From Marvania coccoides (Eukaryota > Chlorophyta > Trebouxiophyceae > Chlorellales > Chlorellaceae): 64,000 bases of DNA. The position numbers and the translations under genes were made by a program. Of the stretch, positions 42,512 through 53,507 are shown piece by piece. Positions within the stretch are counted from its first letter, which is position 1; every line of letters starts with the position of its first letter. The notes below the pieces were generated by a model. It made no database searches. It worked only from the letters and a program-made list of their open reading frames with translations, and was not told the origin of the DNA. Location: NCBI GenBank assembly GCA_963854735.1, contig OY978100.1, positions 744,001 through 808,000 of the forward strand, in the 5' to 3' direction.

Positions 42512-44302
42512 ATGAACGGCCACGCCAACGGCCATGCGGCCGACATGACTGCCATTTTCCCAGAGTCTCATCTTCCTTTGGCTGAGGCCGACCCTGAGGT
42601 GTATGGCATCATTCAGGACGAGAAGAAACGGCAATGGTGAGTGAATGCGCTCGTTGAGAGCGCGCAGAGGACGCCAGCAACGCGGTTTCGTCTCATTCCC
42701 CCTCTTGTGTGACTCTCATCTCGGATGGGCGAGCAGCGCAAACAAAGCGCCCCATTTCTCACACGGCCCCCAAATTCTCACTCTGTCCTCCACCCACAAC
42801 CCCTTCCCCTGCAATGCAGGCGCGGCATCGAGCTGATTGCGTCCGAGAACTTCACCAGCCGGCCGGTGATGGAGGCGCTGGGCTCCTGCCTGACCAACAA
42901 GTACAGCGAGGGCCAGCCAGGCGCGCGCTACTACGGTGGCAATGAAAACATCGACAAGGTGGAGCTGCTGTGCAAGGCTCGCGCCCTGGCAGCCTACCGC
43001 CTCAACCCCGACTGCTGGGGAGTCAACGTGCAGCCCTACTCGGGCTCGCCCGCCAACTTCGCGGTGTACACCGCGCTGCTGAACCCCCACGACCGCATCA
43101 TGGGGCTGGACCTGCCCTCTGGGGGGCACCTCACGCACGGGTACTACACCGCCAACGGCAAGAAGATTTCTGCCACCTCCATCTTCTTTGAGTCGCTGCC
43201 GTACAAGCTGAACATCGAGACGGGCATCATCGACTACGACAAGCTTGAGGAGAAGGCGTGCGACTTCCGCCCCAAGCTGATCATTGCGGGGGCATCTGCC
43301 TACCCTCGGGAGTGGGACTACGCTCGCATGAGGGCGATTGCGGACAAGGTGGGGGCGCTGCTGATGATGGACATGGCGCACATCTCGGGGCTGGTGTCTG
43401 CGGAGGTGGCTGCCCAGCCGTTTGAGTACTGCGACATCGTGACCACCACCACACACAAGTCGCTCAGGGGGCCCCGTGCCGGCATGATCTTCTTCAGGAG
43501 GGTGAGTTACAGTGGGTTCTTAAGATAAAAGAGAGTTTTGGTGCAATAAGATACCCTTTTTGGTACAGTTTTTCGGCGTTAGAGCGCCCCAGAAAAAGTT
43601 TTATTTTTTTTTCCTTCTGAAAGAACGCTATTTCTGACTTCCTGCGCAATTATTTTTAAACAGGGAGTCAAGCCTGTCGACCGCCGCGCCCGTGGCGAGC
43701 CCGAGGACGCCGCCTACGACTTTGAGGACCGCATCAACTTTGCCGTCTTCCCGTCCCTGCAGGGCGGCCCCCACAACCACCAGATCGGCGCGCTGGCAGT
43801 CGCCCTCAAGTGGGCCGCCACCCCTGCCTTCCGCGACTACCAGCAGCAGGTCGTGGCCAACTCCCGCGCCCTGGGCGCGGCGCTGACCGGCCGCGGGTAC
43901 CGCCTGGTCACCGGTGGCACAGACAACCACCTCGTGCTGTGGGACTTGCGGCCCGAGGGCGTGACCGGCAGCAAGATGGAGAAGGCCTGCGACCTGTGCC
44001 ACATCACCCTCAACAAAAACGCGGTGGTAGGTGACGTCAGCGCTATGACCCCGGGCGGCGTCCGCATCGGCGCCCCCGCCATGACCTCGCGCGGGCTGAA
44101 GGAGGCGGACTTTGTGGCCATCGCGGGCTTCCTGCACGAGACGCTGGAGGAGTGCAAGCGCGTGCAGGCCACCAGCGGGAAGATGCTGAAGGAGTTCACG
44201 GTGGCGTTGGAGGCCAGCGACGTGATTGCCGACATCAGGAAGCGCGTGGAGGAGTGGGCAGGGGCCTTCCCCATGCCCGGCTTTGACGTGGCGGGACTTT
44301 AA
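42512..44302 (+). CDS. SHMT: Serine hydroxymethyltransferase, cytosolic-type
   Basis: Exons 42512-42636, 42820-43501 and 43664-44302 give 481 residues, a full-length enzyme. The start of the fold is [20 protein letters not shown] and [20 protein letters not shown]. The PLP site [20 protein letters not shown] puts the Schiff-base lysine at about K255. The last blocks are [15 protein letters not shown] and [20 protein letters not shown]. It interconverts serine and glycine while loading tetrahydrofolate with a one-carbon unit. The short N-terminus ([16 protein letters not shown]) has no clear transit peptide, so the product is probably cytosolic; a dual-location isoform cannot be excluded. Confidence 0.97.
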
Positions 44303-44550
44303 ATATGGATTCCACCAGCAATCCTCCTTTCATTCTTTGCAAGAACTTAAAAAAAAATAAAAAAAATATGAATCTAATCTCTGCGCCACCCTTTTAACCG
44401 GGCATTATGGACTCGACTGTTCCTTCTTCTTCTTGCTTTCCTCCTATTGTTTAATTCTTCTCCTCTACTCGTGATTTGTTTGCATGGAATCCCTCAGCAT
44501 TCCAACACTTGTGTAATTACTACTACTGTTATTTTTATTCCTTGTTAAGA

Positions 44551-47202
44551 TCAGCCATTCACCCACTTCTGCTCGGCGCCTCTCGACACCAGCATCTCCC
44601 GCCCAGCCACCGCCCCCGCTTGCTTCTCATGCTCCAGCTGCTTCACCGGCCGCAGCATGCTCACGCCGGTAAAGTCAACCCCCGGCACGTCACACTTGGG
44701 GCACCGGCCACTGGGGTAACGCACCCCCACGGTCGCAAACCGGCCCTTGCACCCCCCACACTGCCACCACCGTTTCACCGCCTGGATTCTCACCAGCGAC
44801 CGAGGGTGCTGCTCGCCGCAGCTCTTGGGGCGGTACTCGGTGGTGCACCCGCAGTCCTCGCACTTCCACGCGCTCACGGTCATCGTTTTCACCGAGTCCA
44901 TTTTCGCCGCCATCTCGTCCTTCCTTTCCAGCACGTCCATCGTGGCAAACAGCCGCTCCGCCTCTTCGTCCTCCACCACGTCCTTGTACAAGCTGCCATG
45001 CTGGGCAGTAGCCTCCATGTCCGCGACCACTGAGCCAAATGCGGCGGCAAAAGCGCTGGGCGGCGGCGGCGCTGCTGCTTTACCGCTCACCTTGCGTTTG
45101 CCTGCTGCGAGAGGGTTGGGAGCAGTGCTGGCGGTGGCCGTGGCCGCTGGGCGTCTTGCAGGTGGCAGATTGTGCGCCAGAGACCCTCGGGGGACGTGTC
45201 TGGTGTCTGCTGCCCGCCTCTGCACATTCCTTTCTTCCTCTACTTCCACCTCCCCATTCTGCAGTCGCTGCCGCCGCTCTGCCTCCTCTGCCGTCTTTTT
45301 CTCCTTCAGCAGCGGTCCCTGGAGGAAGGTCGGCACTGCAGCTGCGGGCTTGCTGCGCGAAACGCCACTATCGCCACCGCCACTGCTGCTGTTGCCGAGA
45401 CCGCCTCCCCTGCCGTCGCGAACCGATGACTGCATGATTTCCACAGCTGCCTGTCGCTTCGGGTCCGCTCTTGCGCTCTGCTGCAGTGCGTCCCCATCCC
45501 CACCCCCTTCGTCATCTTCAGCAGCGAAAATATCGTCATCTTCCAGCAAAATATCGCCTTCTTCACCTTCGCCACCGTCCTGACCTGCTCGCGGCTCCTC
45601 TGCTCCAGTTTCCACCGGCTTGGGCCGCTTGCTGGCGTTGGGACCTTTGGCATCCGCCTGTTTCCGCTTGAAGTCCCTCGCTCTGCGCACCGTGCTGTTG
45701 TCCTGTCCCTGCTGCTGGTACACCACAGTGGGCGCCCTCGCCATGGGAATAGGAGCGCTCTTCTTGTCCAGCTTATTGCGCCGCAGCGAAGCCACCTCCG
45801 CCTCCTTGGCCGCCGCCACAGCAGCCGTCGGGTTGGCCACCGTGCGCAGGTACCGCGCCCCAGAGGCGCTGCCTTTGCCCGCTGCCGCTGCCGCCGCTTC
45901 CTGCAGCTTCGCTTGGGAGGCGGCAGCCATCTGCGGGCGCGTGGCGTCGTCGTAAGACTGAAATTTTCCCACCTCCCACTGCAGCCGGCTGCGCATGCCG
46001 CCTTGGAAGGCGGACTTGAGCGCGTTGCCCTGCAGCTCAATGCGCATTGGCGCCAGCTTTTTGTACTGCGCCCCCACGTGGTGGATGCAGTAAGGACACT
46101 TGGACACGTTCACAGGCATGCGGCACGGCTCTCCCGTTTTCTATAGTAAAAAAAAAAAGGGCGGGGGGGTTGACCAATAAAATGAACTCAGGAAAAAGTA
46201 AATTTACAAGAGTGGATTCATATGCCCAATAAGCACCGAGGATAGTTAAGCTCAGTCTTATTTCTCAACAGAAATAAAATTTAAAGAGACACCAGGGGGA
46301 GGACGACCTATAGTAGGTGCACGGTTCCTACACATAAAGGTTTCCCTCGTCCATACTTATTGAGTGTACCACAATCAAAGACCGATTCCAATTCTTCTGT
46401 AGATTGAAGAGTGGATACATGGTTTTGGAATTTAAAGTCCCTTGTCGTTTCTTTTTTCTCTTACCTTGACCTTGGCCTCACAAAAGCCAAAATCGGCCGC
46501 GCTGCCAAGCACCAGCACGCGATCCGCCCGGTCTGCGCTCAGCGAAAACTGTCCCCGCTCGTCGCGCACGCTGGGGCCCAGCAGGGCCAGCATGGTGCCC
46601 GGGGTCAAATCGTCACGCAGGTCAGAGTGCGCCTGACCAAACAGGAAGATGGAAATACTGGTCTGCTCCAGGTCGGTGAGCTTGAAGGTGGAGTAAGGGC
46701 GGCCGTGGGAGTCTTGCTGTGTCACCGACTTTTCGCCCACCATGGCGATGGCTGCCCAGGCGTCCTTGGCGCCGAACGACTTGTACCGGGTGCGCACATT
46801 GCTGAGGCGCAGCAGGGAGAGGTTGGCGAGGCGCGCTTGCAGCTGGGAGGAGGACACCAGCGGGTTTTTGATCCTCAAGCCGGAATGCTTTTGAATGAAG
46901 GAGCCCTGGCCCATGTCGGCGTAGCCGCGGGCCGCAGGCGGGCCGGAAGGATTGGTAGTGGTGGTGCGCTGCTGAAAAGGGGTGATGCGTGAGGACTGGG
47001 AGGCCCTGGCAGCAGCGAGGGATGTTGACGTTGAGGGTGGGGGACGGGTAATGGGGATGACGCCCGGACGCGATGACGGCAGGGCATTGCTGCGGTCGAC
47101 GAGGCTTGCCCGGGCCAGCGGTTTGGCTAGCTGTGGAGGGCCAGGCCGGCTGGTTGGGGCATCGACCTCTAATGCCAGCGAAAACAGAGAGTCGTCGTCC
47201 AT
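44551..47202 (-). CDS. MCM10: MCM10 replication initiation factor
   Basis: Exons 47202-46465 and 46140-44551 (GTAAGA donor, phase 0) give 775 residues. The N-terminus is disordered. The conserved internal domain holds the OB fold (FKLTDLEQTSISIFLFGQAH, LTPGTMLALLGPSVRDE) followed by the zinc finger KTGEPCRMPVNVSKCPYC with IHH. The C-terminal zinc ribbons are CEDCGCTTEYRPKSCGE, WWQCGGCKGRF and GRCPKCDVPGVDFTGVSML. MCM10 binds the CMG helicase and polymerase alpha and activates origins. Arrangement and length match animal and plant orthologues. The 324-bp intron is the longest in its neighbourhood because it carries a copy of the dispersed hairpin repeat. Confidence 0.95.
46217..46325 (-). repeat. 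Dispersed hairpin repeat, copy C (inside the MCM10 intron)
   Basis: Read on the minus strand: CCGTGCACCTACTATAGGTC, GTCCTCCCCCTGGTGTCTCT, the perfect CTTATTTCT-like stem (outer C is T) with its AGAAATAAG partner and GTTG loop, GACTGAGCTTAACTATCCTC, GGTGCTTATTGGGCATATGA. It is in the same sense as MCM10 transcription, so the hairpin is present in the pre-mRNA intron. It matches copies A and B over its whole length. Confidence 0.85.
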
Positions 47203-49282
47203 CTCTTTAGTTGATTCTGGGGTTGAATGGCATCAGACAGTGTGCTGTTTATTATAAAATTATAAATAATCTCCAAAAAAAATGCAACCGTTTCAAATAA
47301 ATTTGAATTTGAAATGTAAATTTGATGGCGAGCTAATTTCGGCTTCTTTCGAAACGAACGCACATTTAATCATTATGAAAAAAAGTTTTTGCATTCAATT
47401 GATTCTATCCATCGGCAGCGGGGGCTTTGAAAACTATATTTTGAACCAATAATTTTGTTTTTATTTTTTGCCACTAAATATTGATCAAAGCGTCCTAATT
47501 ACCCGCTCACCGCTGAAAAAGGGTGGTTAAAATTGACCTAGGCGACCTTCATGAATCTGCGAAGAGGAGAGACGTAGACCTGGCAGCAGCGCAGCACCGA
47601 CATGACACGTCTCGTGCGGAAACTTCTTCAACAGCTGTTTTCATCCGCCGTGGAGCCGACTTGACCGCTCGCAACACTTAAAATGACGCCTACGAGTTCA
47701 CCTCTCTCTGAGGCAGCTTTTTAACGAGTATGGCGCCACGCTGCGCTTCCTTCTCAATGCTGGGGCTGATATGAATGCCGCGGCCCCCACCTGCAGGTCA
47801 GTCATCTATACAGCGGTACGCATAAAGGAAACACGGAGGTGGTGGAAATTTTGTTGGATGCTGTGGCTAAAATGATAAATATCCCGACGACAAGTGAACC
47901 GATGGCCAAAATGTTTCCCTCTTCTGGCTCTGGCTGGCTACCGCGAGTGGCAGCAGGTCCCTTCGCCGTGCCCTCAGCTGGAGAATGCCCTGCTTGCAGC
48001 GTGGCGGCGCATTCCTTAAGACAGTAACCAGCTTTTTTCAAAGCTCGAGGACGGCGTTAAACTCTGGTTGCGCTTTTTATTGCGGTGCCTGCTGCGCGGT
48101 GGATGCCAAGCACGGAGAAGAATCTGCGCATGGAGAGTATAGGTCTGGATTTGCAACAGGAGAGTAAGTTGTAGTTACAGCCCAAGTGAAAGTGGGTAAT
48201 AAACTTGTTAAATGTTAACGTAAGGACGCAATTTTACAACAATAGACATGGGAGCCACAGCAGAACGCGCGCTGAGCCACAGCCAGCGGCAGCATTCGGA
48301 CTGTGAAGCTGTCGATTTGCATTCTTTCTTTTTCAATTTATTGCGTTGGGGGGGATGCCATGTCTACTTCTCTGACCACCCAAAACTTTCGTTTAAAGAG
48401 GGCATTGAGAGGCCAGGTGGTGGGATCGCAGACAGACTAAGTTGTGGCATTTTTTTGTACTACAGAACAAGGAAATTCCTCTATGACCCCCTAATCCTCT
48501 CCTCCCCAACCAATATCATTGTATATATTGGCGAAGGTTGCGATGGACGCACGCCATCGTTTTATTTGTGACGATGGACGTACGCCATTGCATTTATTCG
48601 CAATTATAATATTTCTCAAAAAGATTCGTCCAATGCAATGCGATCGTACCATATATGTCGTGCTGGTCATTGATTAATTGTAATGTCATCAGTAAATATA
48701 GAGAGTTTAATATGACACCATAATATTTGGAACTAAACATGTCGAATACGGACTTTCTGCTCTGTGCTCTATGCGTTCTTCTATCAACAATTTAGCAGCT
48801 TTTCGACGCGCCACGTTCGGGAAAAGCCGAGATAAAGCCGAACTGGCCGTGCTGACGTCAGCGCGAACAACCACCAAAATATTTATTTCGAACATGAATT
48901 TTGTGTACTCCTCTTAAGTGACTTAATTTTCTGTGTACTCCTCTTAAGTAACTCTTAAGTAAAAGAAGTGCCTCTCTAGGACATTTAGACGACCACTTAC
49001 GGAAAAGGCCGATTAAATCGACGTCGCCATGCTGAGTCCTGAAATGACTCGATTTCTCTCGAGATGACCTTTCCAGTAGGGGTCGGATGATGAGGAGTTA
49101 TATGCTTGCGTGGTTCAACCAGTGACATATCAATCATTAAAGACAAATTCCTCTTACATGCAACTCGTATCCGCGCAAACACTTGTTAAACCGCCAAGAA
49201 CGCCGTCGGGCTCCACACTTCCATCACAAACGTATTTAGATCCCCGAGCGAGGGCCATATTCTACCGACATCCCCCGAAAGC
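47203..49282. other. Gene-poor 2-kb region with a decayed ankyrin gene
   Basis: Mostly AT-rich. Besides the ankyrin relic it holds a near-duplicate TGTGTACTCCTCTTAAGT at 48903-48920 and 48933-48950, and short inverted repeats around GATGGACG/ACGCCATC at 48543-48592. No intact ORF with coding character was found. Confidence 0.45.
47600..47900 (+). pseudogene. Decayed ankyrin-repeat gene
   Basis: Fragments in different + frames read AVFIRRGADLTARNT (then a stop), LRFLLNAGADMNAAAP, and KGNTEVVEILLDAVAKM. Each fits the ankyrin consensus (LL-x-x-GAD-x-N and G-x-x-E-V-V-x-x-LL). Stops and frame changes between them leave no open frame, so this is a relic. GC-rich patches continue to about 48160 and may be further decayed exons. 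Confidence 0.65.
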
Positions 49283-51190
49283 ATGTTATCGTTACTCTTC
49301 TTGATGCTCTTCTTGATACTTGTTGTCGGCGGAATGTTTTCCCCTTTCGTTCTGGCAGCAGCCACGCCGGTCTGGCCGCTCCCCGTCACGACTACCTCCT
49401 CTGGGCGCCGCCGCTTCTTCACCCACCCCAAGAACTTGAGATTCGTCGCTGATGCACAATACAATTCCATTCTGGGCCCCGCCTTCACGCGTTACCGGGC
49501 TCTCCTTCTCAACGCCTACCCTTCGGCGCTGACAGACGATAACCCAGAAATGGCCACATTCCTCACGGCATCCCTCACCGCCTCCGCAATCTCAACGATT
49601 ACCGTCACCGTGGCCAGCACCGACCAGAGCCTGGGCCTGCACACCAGCGAAGCGTACGTAATATTTATTACTTGCGCTTTCTCTTTTTGCTCCCAATTCA
49701 AGGCAAGCAACTGAGATTCGACGGAATTGTTTTCTTTTCTGCAGATACACTCTTCGCATCGGTCCTCAGGTTACCATCAACGCTTCCACGGTGTTTGCCG
49801 CCCTGCGCGCGCTGGAGACCCTCAGCCAGCTGGCGCAGTCTCTCACCGTCGACAACGCCTCCATTCTGACCAAAGTCAAGGCCGGCACAGCCTTTGCCAA
49901 CGCCCTGATCGCTGTCACCAGCACCGTCAAGCGGCTCATCGTCATCGATGAGGCAACCATTACTGACGCCCCTCGCTTCCGCCACCGCGGCCTCATGATC
50001 GACACTGCGCGCAACTTCCTCCCGATGTCCATCATCAAGGCCCACCTGGACGGCATGGCCGCCGCCAAGCTCAACGTGCTGCACTGGCACATGACCGACG
50101 ACGAGTCCTTTACGTACTTCAGCGCTGTCCTGCCCGAGCTGGCGCAAAAGGGGGCCTTCTCCCCGACGTCCATGTACTCCGCCGCCACCATCGCCACCCT
50201 GGTGAGCTACGCCCGCGCCAGAGGCATCCGCATCGTCCCCGAGTTCGACACCCCCGACCACACCACCTCCTGGTCGAAATCGCACCCCGAGATCTTCACC
50301 AGCTGCGAGTGGTCTAAGACGCTGGACCCCTCTAACGAAGCCACCTACGCGCTGCTGAAGAAGCTGTTCACGGAGGTGGCTGGCCGATTCCCCGACGCCT
50401 ACCTCCACCTAGGCGGGGATGAACTGGACTTTGGGTGCTGGACGCACGACCCCAACGTGGCGCAGTGGATGGCTAACAAAGGATTTGACGGCCCGGCTGC
50501 GCTCGCCTACTACTTCCAGCGCCTGGTCAACATTACGTCGGGCCTGGGGAAAAAAGTAACGGTGTGGCAGGAGGTGCTTGACAGCCCGGGTGGGGCCGCC
50601 GTGCTGCCCAGAGACACTATGGTGCAGGTGTGGCGGTGGGCAGCCAACCTGGGCGGCGATTACTTTGTGAACATGGACAACAGCTTTTGGCTGGCGGAGC
50701 TGGAAAAAGTGACTGCCGCCGGAAAGTTGGCCGTACTGTCGGCGCCGTGGTATCTGAGCGCTGCGCCCGCAGAGGACACGGCAGTTTGGCGCCAGTTCTG
50801 GAAGGTAAATAGAAATCATTTTGATTGGAGAAGAAGTTCCTCGCTAAAGTCCTGGCCATTTTAATTCTTAATCACTTTTTTTTGTTATTTATGTTGCAGG
50901 TCGAGCCCCATAACTTTGCCGGTGACCTGAATCAGAAAGAGCGCGTGATTGGCGGCACGTCTTGTGTTTGGGGCGAGAGAATTGGCGCCAACAACGCTTT
51001 GCCGAGGACGTGGCCGCTGGCAGCAGTCATCGGCGAGCGGCTGTGGTCTAGCGCGTCTGTGGTCGACGAAGCTGCCGCAGGGCCGCGTCTTGCTCAGTTC
51101 AGGTGCCTTCTGCGCTGGCGTGGCATTCCTGCTTCAGCTGTCGACGCTGGCAGCTGCCCTTCGGCGGTGGAAGCCAAAGCCACCATTTAA
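49283..51190 (+). CDS. Beta-N-acetylhexosaminidase (glycoside hydrolase family 20)
   Basis: Exons 49283-49653, 49745-50804 and 50900-51190 give 573 residues. A signal peptide (LLFLMLFLILVVGGMFSPFV) sends it into the secretory path. The N-terminal zincin-like domain is followed by a catalytic barrel with RFRHRGLMIDTARNFLPMSI and KLNVLHWHMTDDESFTYF. The acid/base pair is in DAYLHLGGDELDFGCW, with Asp349-Glu350. VWRWAANLGG and the substrate tryptophan region GGTSCVWGERI complete the active site. Family 20 enzymes remove terminal N-acetylglucosamine or N-acetylgalactosamine from glycans by substrate-assisted catalysis, usually in lysosome or vacuole, or outside the cell. Length matches eukaryotic homologues. 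Confidence 0.96.
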
Positions 51191-51983
51191 AAGAACGAAA
51201 CTTAACCTCATGAAATATAATAAAGCAATATAAATTATTTTCAAATTCCTTATATAATGTTTATCTATCTCGCTCTCAAGCTGAAATTTTCTGTCGTCAG
51301 TTTGTTTATATCTTGTTTTTTGAAGTCTTCCAATATCTTTTTGCATGGAAACTTGATGTTTGGTTCGTCTGGGGGCAGTATGGTCCCTCAGGCAGCCTTG
51401 AATTATATCGCTGCACACAGTTTATGCCTTTTTATGCGGAGCTACCTTTATATTCGAGTTTTCAATTAGCATCGTTGTGTTTTTTTACACCTGCCACACC
51501 TGCCTTTTTTAATACCTTACCCGTCTTTCTTCTCTATCTCTTTCCAAATAAACAAACCTGTCAATAAATATACCTACCTGCATTTCCTACCTGCATTTAT
51601 TCTCTTCGTAATTGCCACAAGCATTCTCAGTGGTTTTGCATTTAAAAATGTCACCGAGCTTTCTCAGTGGACTTGCATTTTGCATTTCTTGTGATTATAT
51701 ATATATATATATATATTTAAATGCATAAAAGTACTCAGCTGACAAAATCGAGGTGCAGTCGCGCAAAAAATGCCGCCATGCAGAGTGAGACCTAGCGATC
51801 CGATGGGGAGATTCCACGGCGGTGAGAAGACGGTATAATTACAACTTATGAAATAAAAGATTTTACTATGTACTGAAATAATAATCAAGAACCCCATGCA
51901 GCCATTCATCCTTGTCGAAGAACCAACAATACGCTGGGCATACATAGAAAGGGGTTGCTATTTTGATTGCTTCAGTGCTTCCA
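51191..51983. other. Gene-free convergent 3' region with a TA microsatellite
   Basis: AT-rich 793-bp spacer between two convergent stop codons. It carries AATAAA-like sites soon after the hexosaminidase stop, pyrimidine-rich CTACCTGCATTTC repeats near 51573-51600, and a (TA)n run at about 51696-51716. Confidence 0.5.
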
Positions 51984-53161
51984 TTAATCAATTTTAAGGC
52001 TCCAGCGGTTGCGCACGATCTCGATATCTTTGATATACGACAGCTCCGGGAATTTCTGCTTCAAATACTTGTTGCCTCCAATAATAGGCAACAAAAACCT
52101 TTTCAGAAACACGCCTTTGTTCTCAAAGCCGTAGCCCCTGCAGTAAGAGTCTGTGCTATCCACCGGGCAAAGGTCTTTGACCTCTCCATACCATCTGTAA
52201 ATCTTGTCGACCACCTTCATATCTCTGTCGCTAATTTTACCGAAAATGGAAAATCCAGGCGCGTCAAGCCTGGAATTGTCGCCTGTATTACGAAGAGTGA
52301 AGATGGTAAGAGGAAGAAAGGTTTAACCACAGCTCTATGCGATTGTATACACGATTTCGACAACACACAAGACCGACGCCCTACCGAGGTTGATAAAAAT
52401 ATTCGTAGAAAATCCGAGGGCGCAGTACGTTGCATTTTCAGGGTACTGGCAGTACGGCGTCTGGTTCGTCTTTTCTGTGACTGCTTCCATGGAGAATGAA
52501 ACGTAGCCTCGCTGGTTGCCTGGAGACACCACCGGAGCTGTTTCGTTGGAGGTCAGAAACTCGTCCCAGCAGTTGTCGATGCGCGGAGTGCCCATGTACC
52601 CGAATTGAATCACAAAAGGAGGTTTCTTGACGGTATTCGTTGAAAAGTCATGGGAGGCAACGCGGTAGAAGCGAGCACCGTCCTGCAAATGAGGCAGGCA
52701 GCAACAAATCAATGATTGCAAGAAGAAGCACACGCATTATCGCGGGGTTGAGATGGTGGAGAAGGAAAGGAATGCAAGCGTTATTACATTGAGATATCTG
52801 ACAGCGTAGGGTAAAGAGGTACGACCTCAGCCAGCTTCAAGAGACTCACCATGTAGCGGAGTCGGGAAAGCTGCCAGAAGCGAGTGGCAAAATTGGGCGC
52901 CCACTTCGTCTCAACCTGAATGGTGAAGCTCCCCACGTTGGTCTTTATTTCCACACCGTACTTTGGCGGGGGCCGCTCCCGCATGATGGGGCAGGCAAGG
53001 GGTTTGGAGCAGATGCTGTCGAGGCGGCATGGATCGTGACTGTGATGGTGGTGATGGTGCTCTTTCCTAGGGGCATCGGCGCTGTGTGTAACTGCACGGC
53101 CCATCACGCAGCAAGCTGTTGCCACGAAAATGAAAGCAGCGCTCCTCATTGTATAATACAT
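51984..53161 (-). CDS. Secreted cyclophilin-type peptidyl-prolyl isomerase
   Basis: Exons 53161-52850, 52682-52385 and 52282-51984 give 302 residues (a second in-frame ATG at 53149 would give 298). A signal peptide (MRSAAFIFVATACCVMGRAV) and a His-rich segment precede the cyclophilin fold. The fold reads VEIKTNVGSFTIQVETKWAP, GARFYRVASHDF, FVIQFGYMGTP, STNIFINLGDNSRLDAPGF, SIFGKISDRDMKVVDKIY and a last strand KDIEIVRNRW. The DNSRLDxxGF loop is typical of the bacterial-like cyclophilin clade. The catalytic arginine (FYRV) and FxxQFG are kept, while the tryptophan and histidine of cyclophilin A near this loop are not. Cysteine pairs (NATYC, CPVDSTDSYC) suggest disulfides. The last acceptor was chosen because it recreates GDNSRLD. 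Confidence 0.88.
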
Positions 53162-53507
53162 TGTATTGAAGGTCTTGAGGGGGAAAATGAATTAATAGAT
53201 AATCGCAGTGCAGGAAGCACCGCCGCAGAATGGGTATTTAAAATACAAAAATACAAGCAGCAGCTGGCGTAGAGTAAAGTCACAGAAAACGATACGGTGA
53301 TACCGAGCTGCAGCCAGCTGGCCGCAGAAATTCAAATAATCGGATTATCTCAACGGTGGTTTTCATGGCGAAACCTATCATTCATAATTTTACTTGTTCA
53401 ACATACTAAAGAACTGAGGAATGCGGTCCCTCCCAAATTAATTTGTTTTATTTAGATTAAAACAAGGGATCAGTGTAGGCGAAATCGATCTCTAAACCCC
53501 AAACAGC
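53162..53507. promoter_or_regulatory. Divergent intergenic region between cyclophilin and ABHD17 genes
   Basis: A 346-bp spacer between divergent start codons, AT-rich, with no recognisable motif. Confidence 0.4.
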
